Part shown: one piece after another, positions 21,254-31,884 of the stretch
How positions within the stretch are numbered: position 1 is the stretch's first letter
Layout: each line of letters starts with the position of its first letter
Assembly: GCA_000467715.1 (NCBI GenBank)
Contig: AJFK01000132.1
Location: forward strand, 1-36,967
Reading direction: 5' to 3'
From: Hysterium pulicare CBS 123377
Taxonomy: Eukaryota > Ascomycota > Dothideomycetes > Hysteriales > Hysteriaceae
DNA length: 36,967 nt
Program-made: the position numbers and the translations under genes
Notes under the pieces: model-generated
What the model was told of the DNA's origin: nothing
What the model saw: only the letters and a program-made list of their open reading frames with translations
Database searches by the model: none

Positions 21254-22678
21254 TTAGCGCTCGTCGGAAATGATATGAGAGGACTGATGTTCGGTTGAAT
21301 CTGCCATAACCACATCGTTGTCCTGTGACTGACCAGGACTATCCCCATGTCGGCTGCCTTCAACTCTGGTGGCATTCAAAACCGGATTGTTTTTATTCCT
21401 ATCAACTTCAATCCACAACGGATGAGTGAATATGCGCCCGCTGCTGTCCACCCATTGAAAGGGGGCCTGAGTCTGGGGCTGTTCATTGTCGTTAGCATTC
21501 GAAGTTATCTGAGCTTGGAATTCATCCAACAAGGCAGCATCGTGCTCAGTACTCATAGCAGGTGTTTCATCAACAATATCCATGGGTTGTTCGGTACTCT
21601 CGTGGTGGGCGACGGGAGAATCCTCAGTGATAACGATGGGCTCCTCACGATCGCTAGCTGGGCTTTGACGTAGAAACACATTGTCAGTTTCTCCTCTTTT
21701 TACTTTCGCAGCTTGAAGGCGGGATAAGAAACTTGTTTGTGCTTTCTGGACTTCGTTCATTTCGGCTCCATTAGTCGGAGGAGTGACGTTGATTGGGCTC
21801 GATTCATCGTTGGATGCCTCCATTGCATCCATTTCAGCTCCGGCGTTCTCATTGGCTTGATGTAATGGTCTTTCTCGGGGTCGAAGTCGCGCCGTATTCG
21901 CCAAGAGTTTGGTTGAACTAATACCGAGCAGGTCGACTGAGCGCAGAGGTCGCAGTGGTTTCGATGTCGATTCTTGGTCATCAGCTTTGGCGGCGAAAAG
22001 CATATCAGTACCGATAGTCGACGCCCACTCGCAACTAAGAAGCCAACCATCGTAGTTGATGAGCGGGTTGGCAGAATGAAGATCAAGGATTTGAATTTGG
22101 CTGACCCGTTTAGGGGGTTCTTCTTCCTGCATAGATGAATCTACTGCCTGTGTTGTAGGTTCCTCTGCCTGCGTAGATGGTTCCTCTGCCTCGGTAATAG
22201 GTTCCTCTGCATGCGTAGATGGTTCTTCTGCCTGGGTAAAAGGTTCCTCTACCCGTGCAGTTGTTTCCTCTGCTTGCCTAGATGACTCCTCTTCATCGAC
22301 GGTCGCATTCATCTGAGCCTTATTTCCTCCATCGGTGTGCATAGATCTTTCCTCTGCCCGCGTAGATGGTTCGTCATCATTGACGGCCGCGTTCATCTGC
22401 GACTCATTTCCTTCTTCTCCCCGCGCAGACGACTCCTCTCCATCGACGGCCGCATTAATCTGAGCCTCATTTACTTGCTCGAGGTCGGTATGATTTTGTT
22501 TGTCTGGTTGGATGGGTCTGCGAGCTCCAATACCTCCGCCGGGCGTTTGGGGATCGCGAATAAAATGACCATGGCCAGATATAGGAGCAGCATTGGCAAG
22601 GTCTAGAGTGATGTAGAAATCCTGGACTTCGTTGTCATCATACTCATATTCCCATATATCATCTTCCGGGCTGTTCAT
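21254..22678 (-). CDS. TFIIIC subunit with triple-barrel domain (tau55/sfc7-like)
   Basis: Likely the small TFIIIC subunit of the tau55/Sfc7 family, which helps assemble RNA polymerase III at tRNA genes. One exon, 474 aa. The N-terminus WEYEYDDNEVQDFYITLDL matches the first strand of the TFIIIC triple-barrel domain. The segment at residues 197-230 (ILDLHSANPLINYDG, LLSCEW, GTDMLFAA) matches the rest of it. Between them lies a tandem acidic expansion, residues 70-188: three units of about 25 aa (QINAAVDGEES type), then at least five copies of a 7-aa AEEPSTQ-like unit coded by 21-nt DNA repeats. The C-terminal half is disordered, with conserved-looking FLSRLQAAKVKRGETDNVFLRQ pieces and WVDSSGRIFTHPLWIEVD. 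The family call rests on these two motifs, with no search run. Confidence 0.75.
   Translation of the reverse strand: MNSPEDDIWEYEYDDNEVQDFYITLDLANAAPISGHGHFIRDPQTPGGGIGARRPIQPDKQNHTDLEQVNEAQINAAVDGEESSARGEEGNESQMNAAVNDDEPSTRAEERSMHTDGGNKAQMNATVDEEESSRQAEETTARVEEPFTQAEEPSTHAEEPITEAEEPSTQAEEPTTQAVDSSMQEEEPPKRVSQIQILDLHSANPLINYDGWLLSCEWASTIGTDMLFAAKADDQESTSKPLRPLRSVDLLGISSTKLLANTARLRPRERPLHQANENAGAEMDAMEASNDESSPINVTPPTNGAEMNEVQKAQTSFLSRLQAAKVKRGETDNVFLRQSPASDREEPIVITEDSPVAHHESTEQPMDIVDETPAMSTEHDAALLDEFQAQITSNANDNEQPQTQAPFQWVDSSGRIFTHPLWIEVDRNKNNPVLNATRVEGSRHGDSPGQSQDNDVVMADSTEHQSSHIISDER
22115..22471 (-). repeat. In-frame coding repeats inside the TFIIIC-like gene
   Basis: Two nested tandem arrays. 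The distal part (about 22150-22260) is a 21-nt unit, GGTTCCTCTGCCTGCGTAGAT on the plus strand, repeated about five times with two to six changes each. The rest is about three copies of a 75-85 nt unit coding for AQMNAAV-type blocks. All are multiples of three, so the frame is kept. Confidence 0.85.
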
Positions 22679-23404
22679 ATTGTTGAATCTTGTTGGTCGG
22701 TTGATGTTTAGGTGAAGGCATGAAGAATATTTCCGTGTGGAGTTGAGCTATCATATGCCTCAAGTCTTGGCAATGAACATCCGCCTTCCAATATCGAAAC
22801 ACTCTGAGCTTTGGTAAAAGGTGAATATTTGCACGAGAGAAAATACTAAGGTTGAGGTGGAAAACGCCAAGCTCCGGCAATGCATCTGAGCCGCATCTAA
22901 GATTCAATCTGGCTTGGCCTCTCTCGCTGACGTTTGCCGAGTCTGGGGTTCTCTGATAGGGCTGGCTGAAACCAGTGCTGTATCTGTTGCCAGCAAGCCA
23001 GCCTGCCTTGTTTCCAGCGCTCCAAGTGCCCTCCATGTTTTCGCGATACACACACTCTATCGACATTCACTGTGATAGATAGGGTCCCGCATAACGCTTG
23101 CATAGACGAAAGACTCCTGCTGTGTTGGCGGGCCCGCATGAGCCAGTAAGTTCCGCTGTCTCCGACAGCTCTAAACTCCGGTCCTGTCAACCTGTCTGTC
23201 AGCAGTCATCACCGCCATTTAGAGCTTCACCCAGCAATTTGCTCCCTTCCTCGACCTGCAACTAGCTCACTTGTGAGTTAATGACATACAACCCTTGGCG
23301 CCGATCTTCCGGAGCTTCCATTCATTCGGCATTTACTTTGTGATTCAATTTACAAGACTCTCCGTTTGTCATCTTCGGCTCCTTCGGCTTTCTGGCCTGC
23401 ACCC
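22679..23404. other. Divergent promoter region
   Basis: Spacer between the start of the TFIIIC-like gene (minus) and the Vps62-like gene (plus). Minus-strand frames at 22659-23190 overlap the gene start and each other and show no domain. No gene is called. Confidence 0.4.
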
Positions 23405-23474
23405 AGTATAGTTATCTCATTATTGCTTGCTCACAATTGGTAATTGAAGCTAATCACTTGATCCAAACTTCTAG

Positions 23475-25458
23475 TGCCTGTCGTACCTTACCATCATGGC
23501 GGCCAGGTGCCGCTCCAAGACTACCTTCTTCCCTCCCCGACGCCCTCTACTTCGTCCGCCCTTCTTCCCACATACCCTCTGGTAGCGGTAAATTCCATTC
23601 ATACCCCCGAAGGCATCCCAATCTTTGCGCCGGACGCCTCCGATCGCATTCAGAACCCTACTATCGATATCAAATCAGACGTTCCTTCGCATGATACATT
23701 AGCGCAAGATCCCATAGCTACAGTCGCGTTTGTTGGCGGGCCCTCCAACTGTTCTGATATGCAAATGAAGGGTCGGAGGCCTGCAATCGCCTTCGTTTCC
23801 ACTCTTCTGAGCCTGTTCACCTTTTCGCAAATCTATCAGAAAGCGCTCTTTAAAAAACTTACTCCTTACTCTGAGAGGTTAGAGGAATCTCACTGGGTTG
23901 GATCCTCAAAGTCTTGGGTGGACCGGAAGGCTTGCAATTGGTTTGGATTCTGTGGACTTGCACACCTGAACAAAGCCGGTTGGACCCATAACAAACCAAA
24001 CGACGGTCGTAGAAAACAGGAAATTACATTGCCTAGTAATAAGCAGGATAACGATCGGGTTGATCTGAGCTCTTTTTGGACGAGTGGAGAAGAGAATCCC
24101 GAGGACTGGTCGGAGGAGGAACAAATACTACGCGAGATACCACAATACGTGTTAGACCACGCACCTTATGTTCATCTTTATTCGGGCGAGGAGTTTTGGC
24201 CTTGTGATATAGCTGAACATCTCATACACACTACTCCGCATCTCAACTACACGCCTCTGCAGGCTTCCTCGGATCATCCAAACCTCACAAACCTCGACGA
24301 CCTGAACAGATGGGGAAGGTTCGTGTACCTCCAAAGCGACGATAACGTTGAAGAGCGTCCAGACTGGCTTGGCGGTCAGTCAAACATACCTGACCCACCT
24401 CCTGGCCCTGATGGTTGGGAGAAGAGCTGGGCAGATTGGGATAGTCGCATAGATGGGGAATTGCCCGACGATGATCAAGAGGAATGGTATGAAGTTGGAC
24501 CAGGCGATCGCAGAGAAAGGGGTGGCAGTAGGCATGTTCCCGCCAAGGGAAAAGAAACAATCACGGTCCCCAGCGACACCCCGGAAGGCGAAGAGCTCAT
24601 TGACGAGGATCCCCACCCAGATCTAGCTATTCGTAGTGTGAAGAAGAAGGTTCTAGGTGGTCGCAGCGATGCGCCTGCAGTGCTCGTCGTGGTGGAGAAA
24701 GCAAATGGTGTAGTGGATGCCTTTTGGTTTTTCTTTTATAGCTACAACCTAGGCAACACGGTATTCAACGTTCGGTTTGGCAATCATGTGGGCGATTGGG
24801 AGCATACGGTTATACGGTTCCATCACGGCAAGCCAAAAGCAGTATTCTTGAGTGAGCACAACTTTGGAGAAGCTTACGGCTACGAGGCGGTGGAGAAGAT
24901 TGGGAAGAGGGTGAGTGTTCGGACATCCATACGAGCGTCAATACCCTTAGCTAACTTTTTTTGAAGCCCGTTGTATATTCGGCAACAGGTACTCATGCCA
25001 TGTATGCACAGGCCGGCGATCACCCATACGTTCTGCCAGGCGGCTTGCTTCACGATAGAACAGACCGCGGACCTCTATGGGATCCATTACTAAATTCTCA
25101 TTCCTATACTTACGACTTTATGAACGACACACTACGTAGCTCCAACGTCACTCCCCATGCACCCATCGGATGGTTCTATTTCAGGGGCCATTGGGGTGAT
25201 AAATTTTATCCCCTGAGCGACCCTCGACAATACCGGTTCCTAGGACAATATCACTACGTGAACGGCCCATTGGGACCTCGATTCAAAAACCTGGGCAGGA
25301 AGCACATCTGCCAAGGCCACGACGAGTGTATCATCAAACACTGGCTCGGGCCGAAGCGAGGCCGGGGGCTAAAACGGTATCGAGGCGTTGGAGAGGGCGA
25401 GGAAATGAGCGAGGAGGATGTACGACGGTTCGTCGGGCCGGAGCAGGGTGTACAATAG
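23475..25458 (+). CDS. VPS62: Vps62-like protein (DUF946 family)
   Basis: Fungal Vps62/DUF946 family; the yeast member was found in a vacuolar protein sorting screen and its biochemical role is unknown. Exons 23475-24910 and 24967-25458 are separated by a 56-nt intron (GTGAGT, GCTAAC branch, AAG acceptor), about 642 aa in all. Conserved pieces: QYVLDHAPYVHLYSGEEFWP, FFFYSYNLG, GNHVGDWEH, VFLSEHNFG, SATGTHAMYAQAGDH, LWDPLLNSHSYTYDF and IGWFYFRGHWGDKFYP. A hydrophobic stretch (RPAIAFVSTLLSLFTFSQIY) at about residues 100-120 could be a signal anchor. No in-frame ATG exists between the upstream stop at 23459 and residue 95. An intron ending in CTAG at 23474, with a donor GTATAG at 23406, would create the ATG across the junction (A from 23405, TG from 23475). 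Confidence 0.85.
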
Positions 25459-26703
25459 TAGAAGCATCCGAACAAATTGAATTACTAGCATTCGTTCATT
25501 TTGCGTTCCGGAGTACCTCAAGCGTGTCGATTATGACGACGCAAATCATGACTGCGACTGAAGGTTGCGCATGGATTTTGAGAGTCCTTTGATTCGAGCT
25601 ACCTAGGTACCGCCAGACGGTACTATGTACCTATAAGATACTAGAGACACTTTTCTCTCCTCATAAAAACCTGATCTTGCCACCATTGTCCGACGTCCAC
25701 GTTTCACAAAAACGCCATTCTCAGCAGAGTGGTGAGCTGAGGTCGTCTTCTGTCTAAGCAGGGCTGAACACGACGCATGTAAGGCAGGCGAGTGTGTGTG
25801 GCAGGCAAAGGATGCCGCCCGCATGCACTTACCCACCCATGGAATATACATGGATTCTTGTTCAGCCCGCGAGGCTTGAGTCAGGATTTGTATCTCGGAG
25901 CGGAGTCTGTAGTAATGAAGTTGAGTGATGCTTACGTATTGGATGAGTCCGAGGAGAGGCGATGGTGGGAAAAGCTTTGAGTCAGTTTCGGGCTGTTGGG
26001 CATTTTGTTTAGTGAGCAGATGCGGCTTGTTGCATGCTTTTGCCTTCTAGATGGCCGAAGTGGTGTGGGTGTGAAGGAGATGGGATGGGATTACAGCTGT
26101 CAGATAAGGAAGCTTATCGCGCCCCCAAGCTGGCTGCCGTCTCGGGCCTCCCTGGCTGATGAGCGCATCTCATCCAACACCCCTGGAGTGATCGAAATTT
26201 ATGTCTACACCGGATCCCGAAGCTTGCGACTCATCCCAACCTCTCCCAATATATACATGCTCTTGCATCTTGACACGTATCTTGTTATTCTGTTTTTCGT
26301 TACGTTTTGCTCTGGTGACCTCCCTATTGATCATCTTCTGAAACGAAGACATCATTTCGTGACTAGCGCGAGCTAAGGTATCGTAACCCCAACCTAATGT
26401 ACTACGGATATGGTGTGATGACCACCTCAATGTTGAACCTATACTGATCATCTTCGAGAGATAGAATCCATTTCTTCTTCATACATTCAACTACAATTCA
26501 GTTTCCTTATTATTGCGCCTTTGGATATCGCCCTGTTAGCCTCGTAGCCTGTTGTTCATCGCATTCGCGCCCGCTTTCTTGGAACTCGGATATCCTCCCT
26601 TACCTCCTCCTTGCCGAATCCCTTCCTCCGCAAAGCTCCTAATACTATATCAACCTTATTAATACCATCATTATCCCGGATTCTGATTCCCTTAACCACG
26701 AGC
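25459..26703. other. Intergenic region, no gene seen
   Basis: No convincing frame. A short inverted repeat (GTACCG / CGGTAC, five-base loop) lies near 25608-25623, and an imperfect GTACC-rich patch runs to about 25632. The final 150 bp are pyrimidine-rich and read as the leader of the next gene. Confidence 0.4.
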
Positions 26704-28524
26704 ATGGCGTTTCGCCAACATCATCGACCGCAACCTTCGCGACAGCTCTCCTTTCACCAACCTGAACCGCTTAAAACCGAAGTCGGAGCTACCTCCTCAC
26801 CGCTACGGAAGCGTCCGTTAGAAGACTCGGAAGAATGGGTACTTTTTTCTCCTACCGCTGCTCGCTCCGACACGCGTACCCATACTACCTCAACCGACTG
26901 GACACCGCGTACAGCTGGCCTGTCGCGCTACAGTAATTATGGGTCGCTGGACACCGGAGCTCGCTCAGACCAGGACGACGATAATATAACATGTCAGGGA
27001 ACCGAGCTGGATGAGGCGGAACTGGATAGTCTTGATGACGGATTACATGCCTTCCACGAACCATCAGAATATGGAGTGCCAACCAGCAGGTTACAAGAGA
27101 GTGGCGACACTGTGCTACCGACACATGATGGCCTGGGCACATTTCAGGCGAATGGCGCAACCATGCAGGACCATCTCTGGCAATTTGAGCGGCGCGCCTC
27201 TCAACGGAGACATCTAAGGAGGAGATCAAGCGTGCAGAAGCGACTGGATGCGCTCGAAGAGGCTGAGGATGTCGATCATGATCAAGATCGAAGGCAGCGG
27301 ATTGAGAACTGGAGGCTGGACCAAAGTAGAGCGCTTCTCGAAGAAATTGAGAGGGAAACTCGGCGGCGGCGGAGGATGAGCATGGCGAGCGCGGCCAGGA
27401 GTCGCACGGATAGCGCAAACCAGGATGATCAAGCTACACCTTACCCACGGACCACAGCATCTGACCGCCCACAAGAGTTACTCGACCCTAGTTCTGAAAA
27501 TCTATCGTTCTGGCAACGATTGACGAGAAGAGTGATACGAGATCTGATCGGAATCGATGAGAACATTCTGTCTGTTATATTTGGCGAAGAACTACCAGAG
27601 GAAGCCAAGACTCCCCCAAACGAGTCAAGTCTAAAGAAGAAGGCCGAGACGGGAGATGTACCCGAGAGCATTGATATATCAAAATTTCCCGGCGAACCAT
27701 GGGAACACCGCCTCCTGGAGCGGATAGCTCGTGAGCTTGGTATTCTCGTCTATCAGCTCTCTGAACATCCTGGTGCTTTCACAACCTATCTGCGGACCCA
27801 GGAAACACCGGAATATGCAGGGCTCTCAGCAGTCAACCAGGTGCTCAAGTCAGCGGAACTTTCACCCCTCACAACATCTCAATCCTCAACCCAGCCACCA
27901 AACGCCCCTGTGTTCGCACCGACTATACCAAATCATCAAACATCCTCGTACAGCGAGGCCTCGCTATGGGGCATAGAAGAAGAGGAAGAGCCAAACCCGC
28001 TGAACTCCTTCCGTCAACCGCCTAGACCTTCTATCAACACGGCCGAGGATGTAGCACGGGAGAGGGAGTATTGGGAGAGGGAACTCGACGTCAAAATGGT
28101 CTTCAACTTCCTGATGAAACGCTTCTCATCCCGTCAATCAAGCCCCTCCTCACAACCCTCTTCCCAAAGAAACGTCTCTCCAGGCCACCTAAACAACGAC
28201 TCCGTCTCTGCCCGCCGCGCAGCAATAATCCGTCAACATCATCCCCTCGTCAACCGAAACACCGCGACGTCGTCTAACAACACCACAACCACCTCCGGCA
28301 ATGTTCCAGGCGGTAATACTCGCCGAAGAGATCTCCTTCATCGCCACCATAACCATCATTTCAACCATCAGGCGAGTCTGAGAAATCAGGTCTTAAGGAG
28401 TAGTTCGAGTTGCGCCAGTCAGAGCACGAAGAAGAGTAAACGGAGTGCCGGGAGCATTGGGCGTAATTATTGGGATTTGGGCGGCAGCGTGGGGAGTGGG
28501 AGTGTTTTGGCTGGGGAGGTGTAG
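26704..28524 (+). CDS. Uncharacterised fungal protein, disordered with one folded core
   Basis: I do not recognise the function. One exon, 606 aa from the first ATG (26704, AGCATGGCG context). The open frame extends upstream to about 26611 without an ATG. Near the N-terminus is SEEWVLFSP, a likely short linear motif. A basic, coiled-coil-like segment follows at about residues 175-250 (RRHLRRRSSVQKRLDALEEAE, RALLEEIERETRRRRR). The best candidate for a folded core is about residues 285-400 (FWQRLTRRVIRDLIGIDENILSVIFGE and WEHRLLERIARELGILVYQL), which is helical and hydrophobic. Another short helix, REYWERELDVKMVFNFL, lies near 480. The C-terminal 110 residues are low-complexity Ser, Asn, Arg and His. 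Length, steady codon use and the ordered core argue that it is real. Confidence 0.7.
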   Translation: MAFRQHHRPQPSRQLSFHQPEPLKTEVGATSSPLRKRPLEDSEEWVLFSPTAARSDTRTHTTSTDWTPRTAGLSRYSNYGSLDTGARSDQDDDNITCQGTELDEAELDSLDDGLHAFHEPSEYGVPTSRLQESGDTVLPTHDGLGTFQANGATMQDHLWQFERRASQRRHLRRRSSVQKRLDALEEAEDVDHDQDRRQRIENWRLDQSRALLEEIERETRRRRRMSMASAARSRTDSANQDDQATPYPRTTASDRPQELLDPSSENLSFWQRLTRRVIRDLIGIDENILSVIFGEELPEEAKTPPNESSLKKKAETGDVPESIDISKFPGEPWEHRLLERIARELGILVYQLSEHPGAFTTYLRTQETPEYAGLSAVNQVLKSAELSPLTTSQSSTQPPNAPVFAPTIPNHQTSSYSEASLWGIEEEEEPNPLNSFRQPPRPSINTAEDVAREREYWERELDVKMVFNFLMKRFSSRQSSPSSQPSSQRNVSPGHLNNDSVSARRAAIIRQHHPLVNRNTATSSNNTTTTSGNVPGGNTRRRDLLHRHHNHHFNHQASLRNQVLRSSSSCASQSTKKSKRSAGSIGRNYWDLGGSVGSGSVLAGEV

Positions 28525-29009
28525 GTTCTGGTTCATGATCGTTCATTATATTCGTTTAGGTGTAAGATTGTTCCGCGAAGGGATGGCGATAATAGCGTAG
28601 ACGTTGGCATATTGGATGGACGGACGCTGCATTTGGGAGGAGTTGGTATGACATGGCATGGCATAGAGGATGAGTGTGTTGTTGTTGGTGTCGAGTGTTA
28701 CGACGCTTCTCATGATCTCATCTCCTGGCGTTTTTCTTGTTTGTTTTTTTCGCTTGGTTTGAAGAAGCTTACGATATGATATACCATTCCCCTCCTCTCT
28801 TCTCGTTGCTTCATATCCCTCGCTCTTGCAATCTTTTCCAAATCCGAGATACCATATAAAGAATCACGACTCATAAATTAATGTATCTGTAAGAAATAAT
28901 CTCTTCGAATATCAGTATCGTCTATCCAACCTACTCGCCACTTGAGCCTTTTATCCTATATTCCCGTGGCCAGTGTCGTCTTTCCGACATCATCTATCGC
29001 CTATTCTTC
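28525..29009. other. 3' flank before the repeat array, no gene seen
   Basis: T- and C-rich spacer with no open frame of note. It holds a poly-T patch at about 28739-28750 and no clear copy of the repeat unit that begins about 29.0 kb. Confidence 0.4.
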
Positions 29010-29590
29010 TTGTCATACGTGAGAGTCGTTGTTATCATATCTCGGGAATGATGGGCGTCTTCACCACCTAAGCCCCAAACCTGAAGGCGAGAACCCAAAC
29101 CAGGCCATTCATCCACTGCATGGTAAATCTGAGCGCCCCCTCCCAACTCCATTGGTTCAAATCCGCTATAGTTGTAATAGCACCAGATCCCAACTCCATG
29201 AGTGGCTCAGGGATGTTGTTCTGATATTCTCGGAACCAGATCCCAACTCCATTGGTTGAAATTGAGATACAGGTTGTTCTACCACTCCCCGGAACCAGAC
29301 CCCAAGCCCGCAGCATGAAGCAAATGGAGTGCGCTTTTTGTTCATCGTCTCTGATCCGTTCTCGAGTTGAGCATGGACGATACATGGCTTTGTTTTGGTC
29401 GTGGTTTTTGGAAGATGCATCTTGTGGCTGTACGTTGCATTCTGGAACGCTATGCTGAGGGAGGTTTGTGGAGAGGAAGAGGAGGCGAGGCGAGGGGGAA
29501 AGGGGTTATATATTGAGAGGGAGGAGGAAACGGAGGGAAAGAAGGGGTCATGTGAGCTGGACTTAGAGAGCGGTGAGAGTGTTTGAGGAC
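29010..29590 (-). repeat. Array unit 1
   Basis: TCACATGA box 29548-29555, TATATAA-type box 29506-29514, purine/pyrimidine tract 29472-29500, leader CTCCACAAA at 29465-29473. The CTGTGG block with its flank at 29285-29317 aligns over about 32 bp with unit 3 (30430-30461). The palindrome is near 29035-29052. A 105-codon minus-strand frame (29068-29385) crosses the unit, but its frame is not that of the other units. Confidence 0.75.
29125..29320. repeat. Internal tandem repeat in unit 1
   Basis: Variants of CCAGATCCCAACTCCATTGG occur three times (near 29130, 29186 and 29233), and a fourth, more diverged copy lies at about 29292. The spacing is about 50-60 bp. This explains why unit 1 is the longest of the left array. 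Confidence 0.7.
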
Positions 29591-29744
29591 TAGGATTCCA
29601 AAATCTCCCGGTAAGGCACCACGGTATCCTTCTTACTTCTCCTCATCCACACCAACAGTTATAAGAAAGACCTACGGCACCATAATTCATCTATCTGTCG
29701 ACTTATTTCTTAGCTCTCAAGCTACCACGTCTTACGACTATCTA

Positions 29745-30215
29745 TTCATATACTATTACCCGAGCAATCATTATCATGTCTCAGGAATGATGAAGGTCAT
29801 CACCAGCAAGGCCGACGTTTAAAGAATCCCCACAAGATGCAAGCGGTGGAAGTTATGATTCCTCTCCAAGCCCCAAGCCCCAAACTCCGACACTCTCCAT
29901 CGCGGTGTGTTCTGAGACTTTGTAGCACAGCGTGGAACCATAGTTTGCGTTGCTATTTGTTCATTGCTTTTTCAGCCATCTCGAAGACGAACAAGAACAG
30001 GAACATGGCTCTGGTTTCTTCTACTCTTGAAAGACGCATGGCAAGTTGTGGAACCATCCTTTTGGAGCGGTACTCTGCGAGATTTGTGAAGAGGAAGGGG
30101 AGGATAAGAGAAGGGAGGGTAGGTTTTATATTGCTTGGAAAAAGGGAAATGGAAGAGGAGGGTCATGTGATACGGGACTTGGAGAGCGGTGAGGGTGTGG
30201 AGGAGGTAAGTAAGA
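29745..30215 (-). repeat. Array unit 2
   Basis: TCACATGA 30163-30170, TATA 30124-30132, leader CTTCACAAA 30083-30091, ATGTTC block within 29986-30006, palindrome near 29767-29790. The flank GAGAGCGGTGAGGGTGT (30181-30197) is shared with unit 1. A 34-codon minus-strand frame starting just after the leader includes MFLFLFVF. Confidence 0.75.
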
Positions 30216-30279
30216 TGGTTGAGGAAGGGAGTCGGTACTGATGCATTGTAGAAATCTGCCGGCATTCTCTAATTCTATT

Positions 30280-30760
30280 ACCTGTTACTTCCTCGGCATT
30301 TCATCGTCATATTACAACGATGGCGGAGGCCTTCATCACTCCATACCTACCTACTTTGGTCACTTCGCTCCCGATCTCACTCCAAGCTCCATTTCATTCC
30401 GTTGTCCGATTAAATTCCGCAACGCTAGGACTCCCCGAAGCAGATCCCAAACCACAGCATGACACTGAGCGAGTGGTATTTTGTTGATGCCCTTAGCATA
30501 TCCGTAGCCACCAAACCGAAACCACAGCATCGAGGCATGGGGGATCGCTCTTTTGACATTATATTATGGGCTTGCCTGAGGACGAAGGAGAACATGAATA
30601 TGGCTGGTCAACGCGGCGTTTTTTTTAGAAGGGGCGTGAATTGCCTCGCTTTAGTATCTTGAAGTGATACTGCGCGAAAAATTGTGAAGAAGGAAGGAGT
30701 GGGTGAGGAGAGTAGGTTTTATATTGCTTTGGGGAAGGGAAGGGTCATGTGAGCGGGACT
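30280..30760 (-). repeat. Array unit 3
   Basis: TCACATGA 30745-30752, TATA 30717-30725, leader CTTCACAAT 30681-30689, ATGTTC block about 30581-30596, CTGTGG block 30430-30461 plus a second partial copy near 30513-30542, palindrome about 30300-30330. From the ATGTTC block a 57-codon minus-strand frame (MFSFVLRQAHN and on) reads through both CTGTGG copies. Confidence 0.75.
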
Positions 30761-30839
30761 GATTGGGGTGTAAAGGAAGCGGTTAGTGTTTCCAGGTACT
30801 ATCTTTGATCAGAGTTCATGGTATCTTTATGCGGATCTG

Positions 30840-31280
30840 TACGAATATCCATCCTCATCAGCATCACATAATCTCGATGACGTGGACCACTACTAAAACA
30901 CAATCAAGGAACTCGGGGATCTCTCCTCGACCACCGCATCCTACTCCAGATTCCGGAACCCAATCCATCAGGCAGTTCCAACTCTACGTTGTGAGCACAT
31001 CTCATGACATAACAGGACCCACAGCATGGGTTCCTGTTTCTTCGGCTTTTATTCGTTCTCTTCTTAGATCGAGAAAGAGGAGCGAGAAAAAGAACATAAT
31101 GTCCCTAATCTACTGTCATTTGGAACAGACATAAGATTCTCGCCACATTTCAGTTTTTGGAGCGGTACTCTGTAGGAGATTTGTGAAGAGAGGGAGGCGA
31201 GGATGAGTTGAGGGGAGGGTGGCTTTTATATTCAGGTGGAGGAAGAGGAGATGTGCTTTGGGGCCACGTGCATATGCGGA
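30840..31280 (-). repeat. Array unit 4
   Basis: The upstream box here is a perfect CACGTG (31265-31270). TATA 31224-31232, leader CTTCACAAA 31180-31188, ATGTTC block 31081-31100, CTGTGG block near 31015-31030, palindrome 30855-30880. The leader flank AGAGTACCGCTCC is almost identical to unit 2. Confidence 0.75.
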
Positions 31281-31329
31281 CATAGCGCATGCGGCCATAA
31301 GAATAACATTGTGCTTCGCACTGTATGAT

Positions 31330-31800
31330 TCTATACCAGCATCGCTTGCGATGATTACCGTTGTTCAGAAGGGCTGATGCGGACCGCAGATATTGAAGAA
31401 CCCTTCCACTCAAAACTGTTTCTTGTCACAGTTTCTTACACAATCCCCACTCGAAGCCATCCCATCACGAGCTTATTCTCCTCAAAGTGTTATCGCATCC
31501 AGCGCCAGACACAATCCGCACCACGCTGGCTGTTAGGAAAGACGTTTGTTCATTCTTTTCTCGGGGGTCGAGGAAGTGGGACGAGAACGAACATGGTCAA
31601 ATGAGGTGAAGTTGTTGAAGCATTTGGTAGTTGGTGCCAGTCCAACAACTCCGCAACACATGAAGTTTTGCCAGCGACGTTATGTTCGTGAGTGCTCGGC
31701 GAAAAATTGTGAAGAGAGCAAGGCAGGAGAAGGAAAGGGGTTTATTTATATTGGAGATTAGCAACAGACAAGAATTTTTTTTCCGGGGGACGTGAAAGGC
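31330..31800 (-). repeat. Array unit 5
   Basis: TATA 31741-31752, leader CTTCACAAT 31706-31714, ATGTTC block 31580-31596. The upstream box is degraded (TTCACGTC near 31789-31796). A segment around 31637-31664 (CAACAACTCCGCAACACATG) recurs in units 6 and 7. A 41-codon minus-strand frame starts MCCGVVGLAP. Confidence 0.7.
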
Positions 31801-31884
31801 GTTGCAATAATGGAATTGTAGAGCGGGAGGAAAGTGCAAATGGCCCTAGCTGAGACGTTCCAGACACCGCTGTCCCGATGTCTT

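Noticed and set aside
22150-22260. CRISPR-like direct repeats
   Set aside because: The 21-nt units abut with no unique spacers, keep a coding frame and lie within a eukaryotic gene.
29151-29166. GGTTCAAATCC, a tRNA B-box-like word in unit 1
   Set aside because: No A box, acceptor stem or anticodon arm fits upstream, and the word is one variant of the local CCCAACTCCATTGG repeat.
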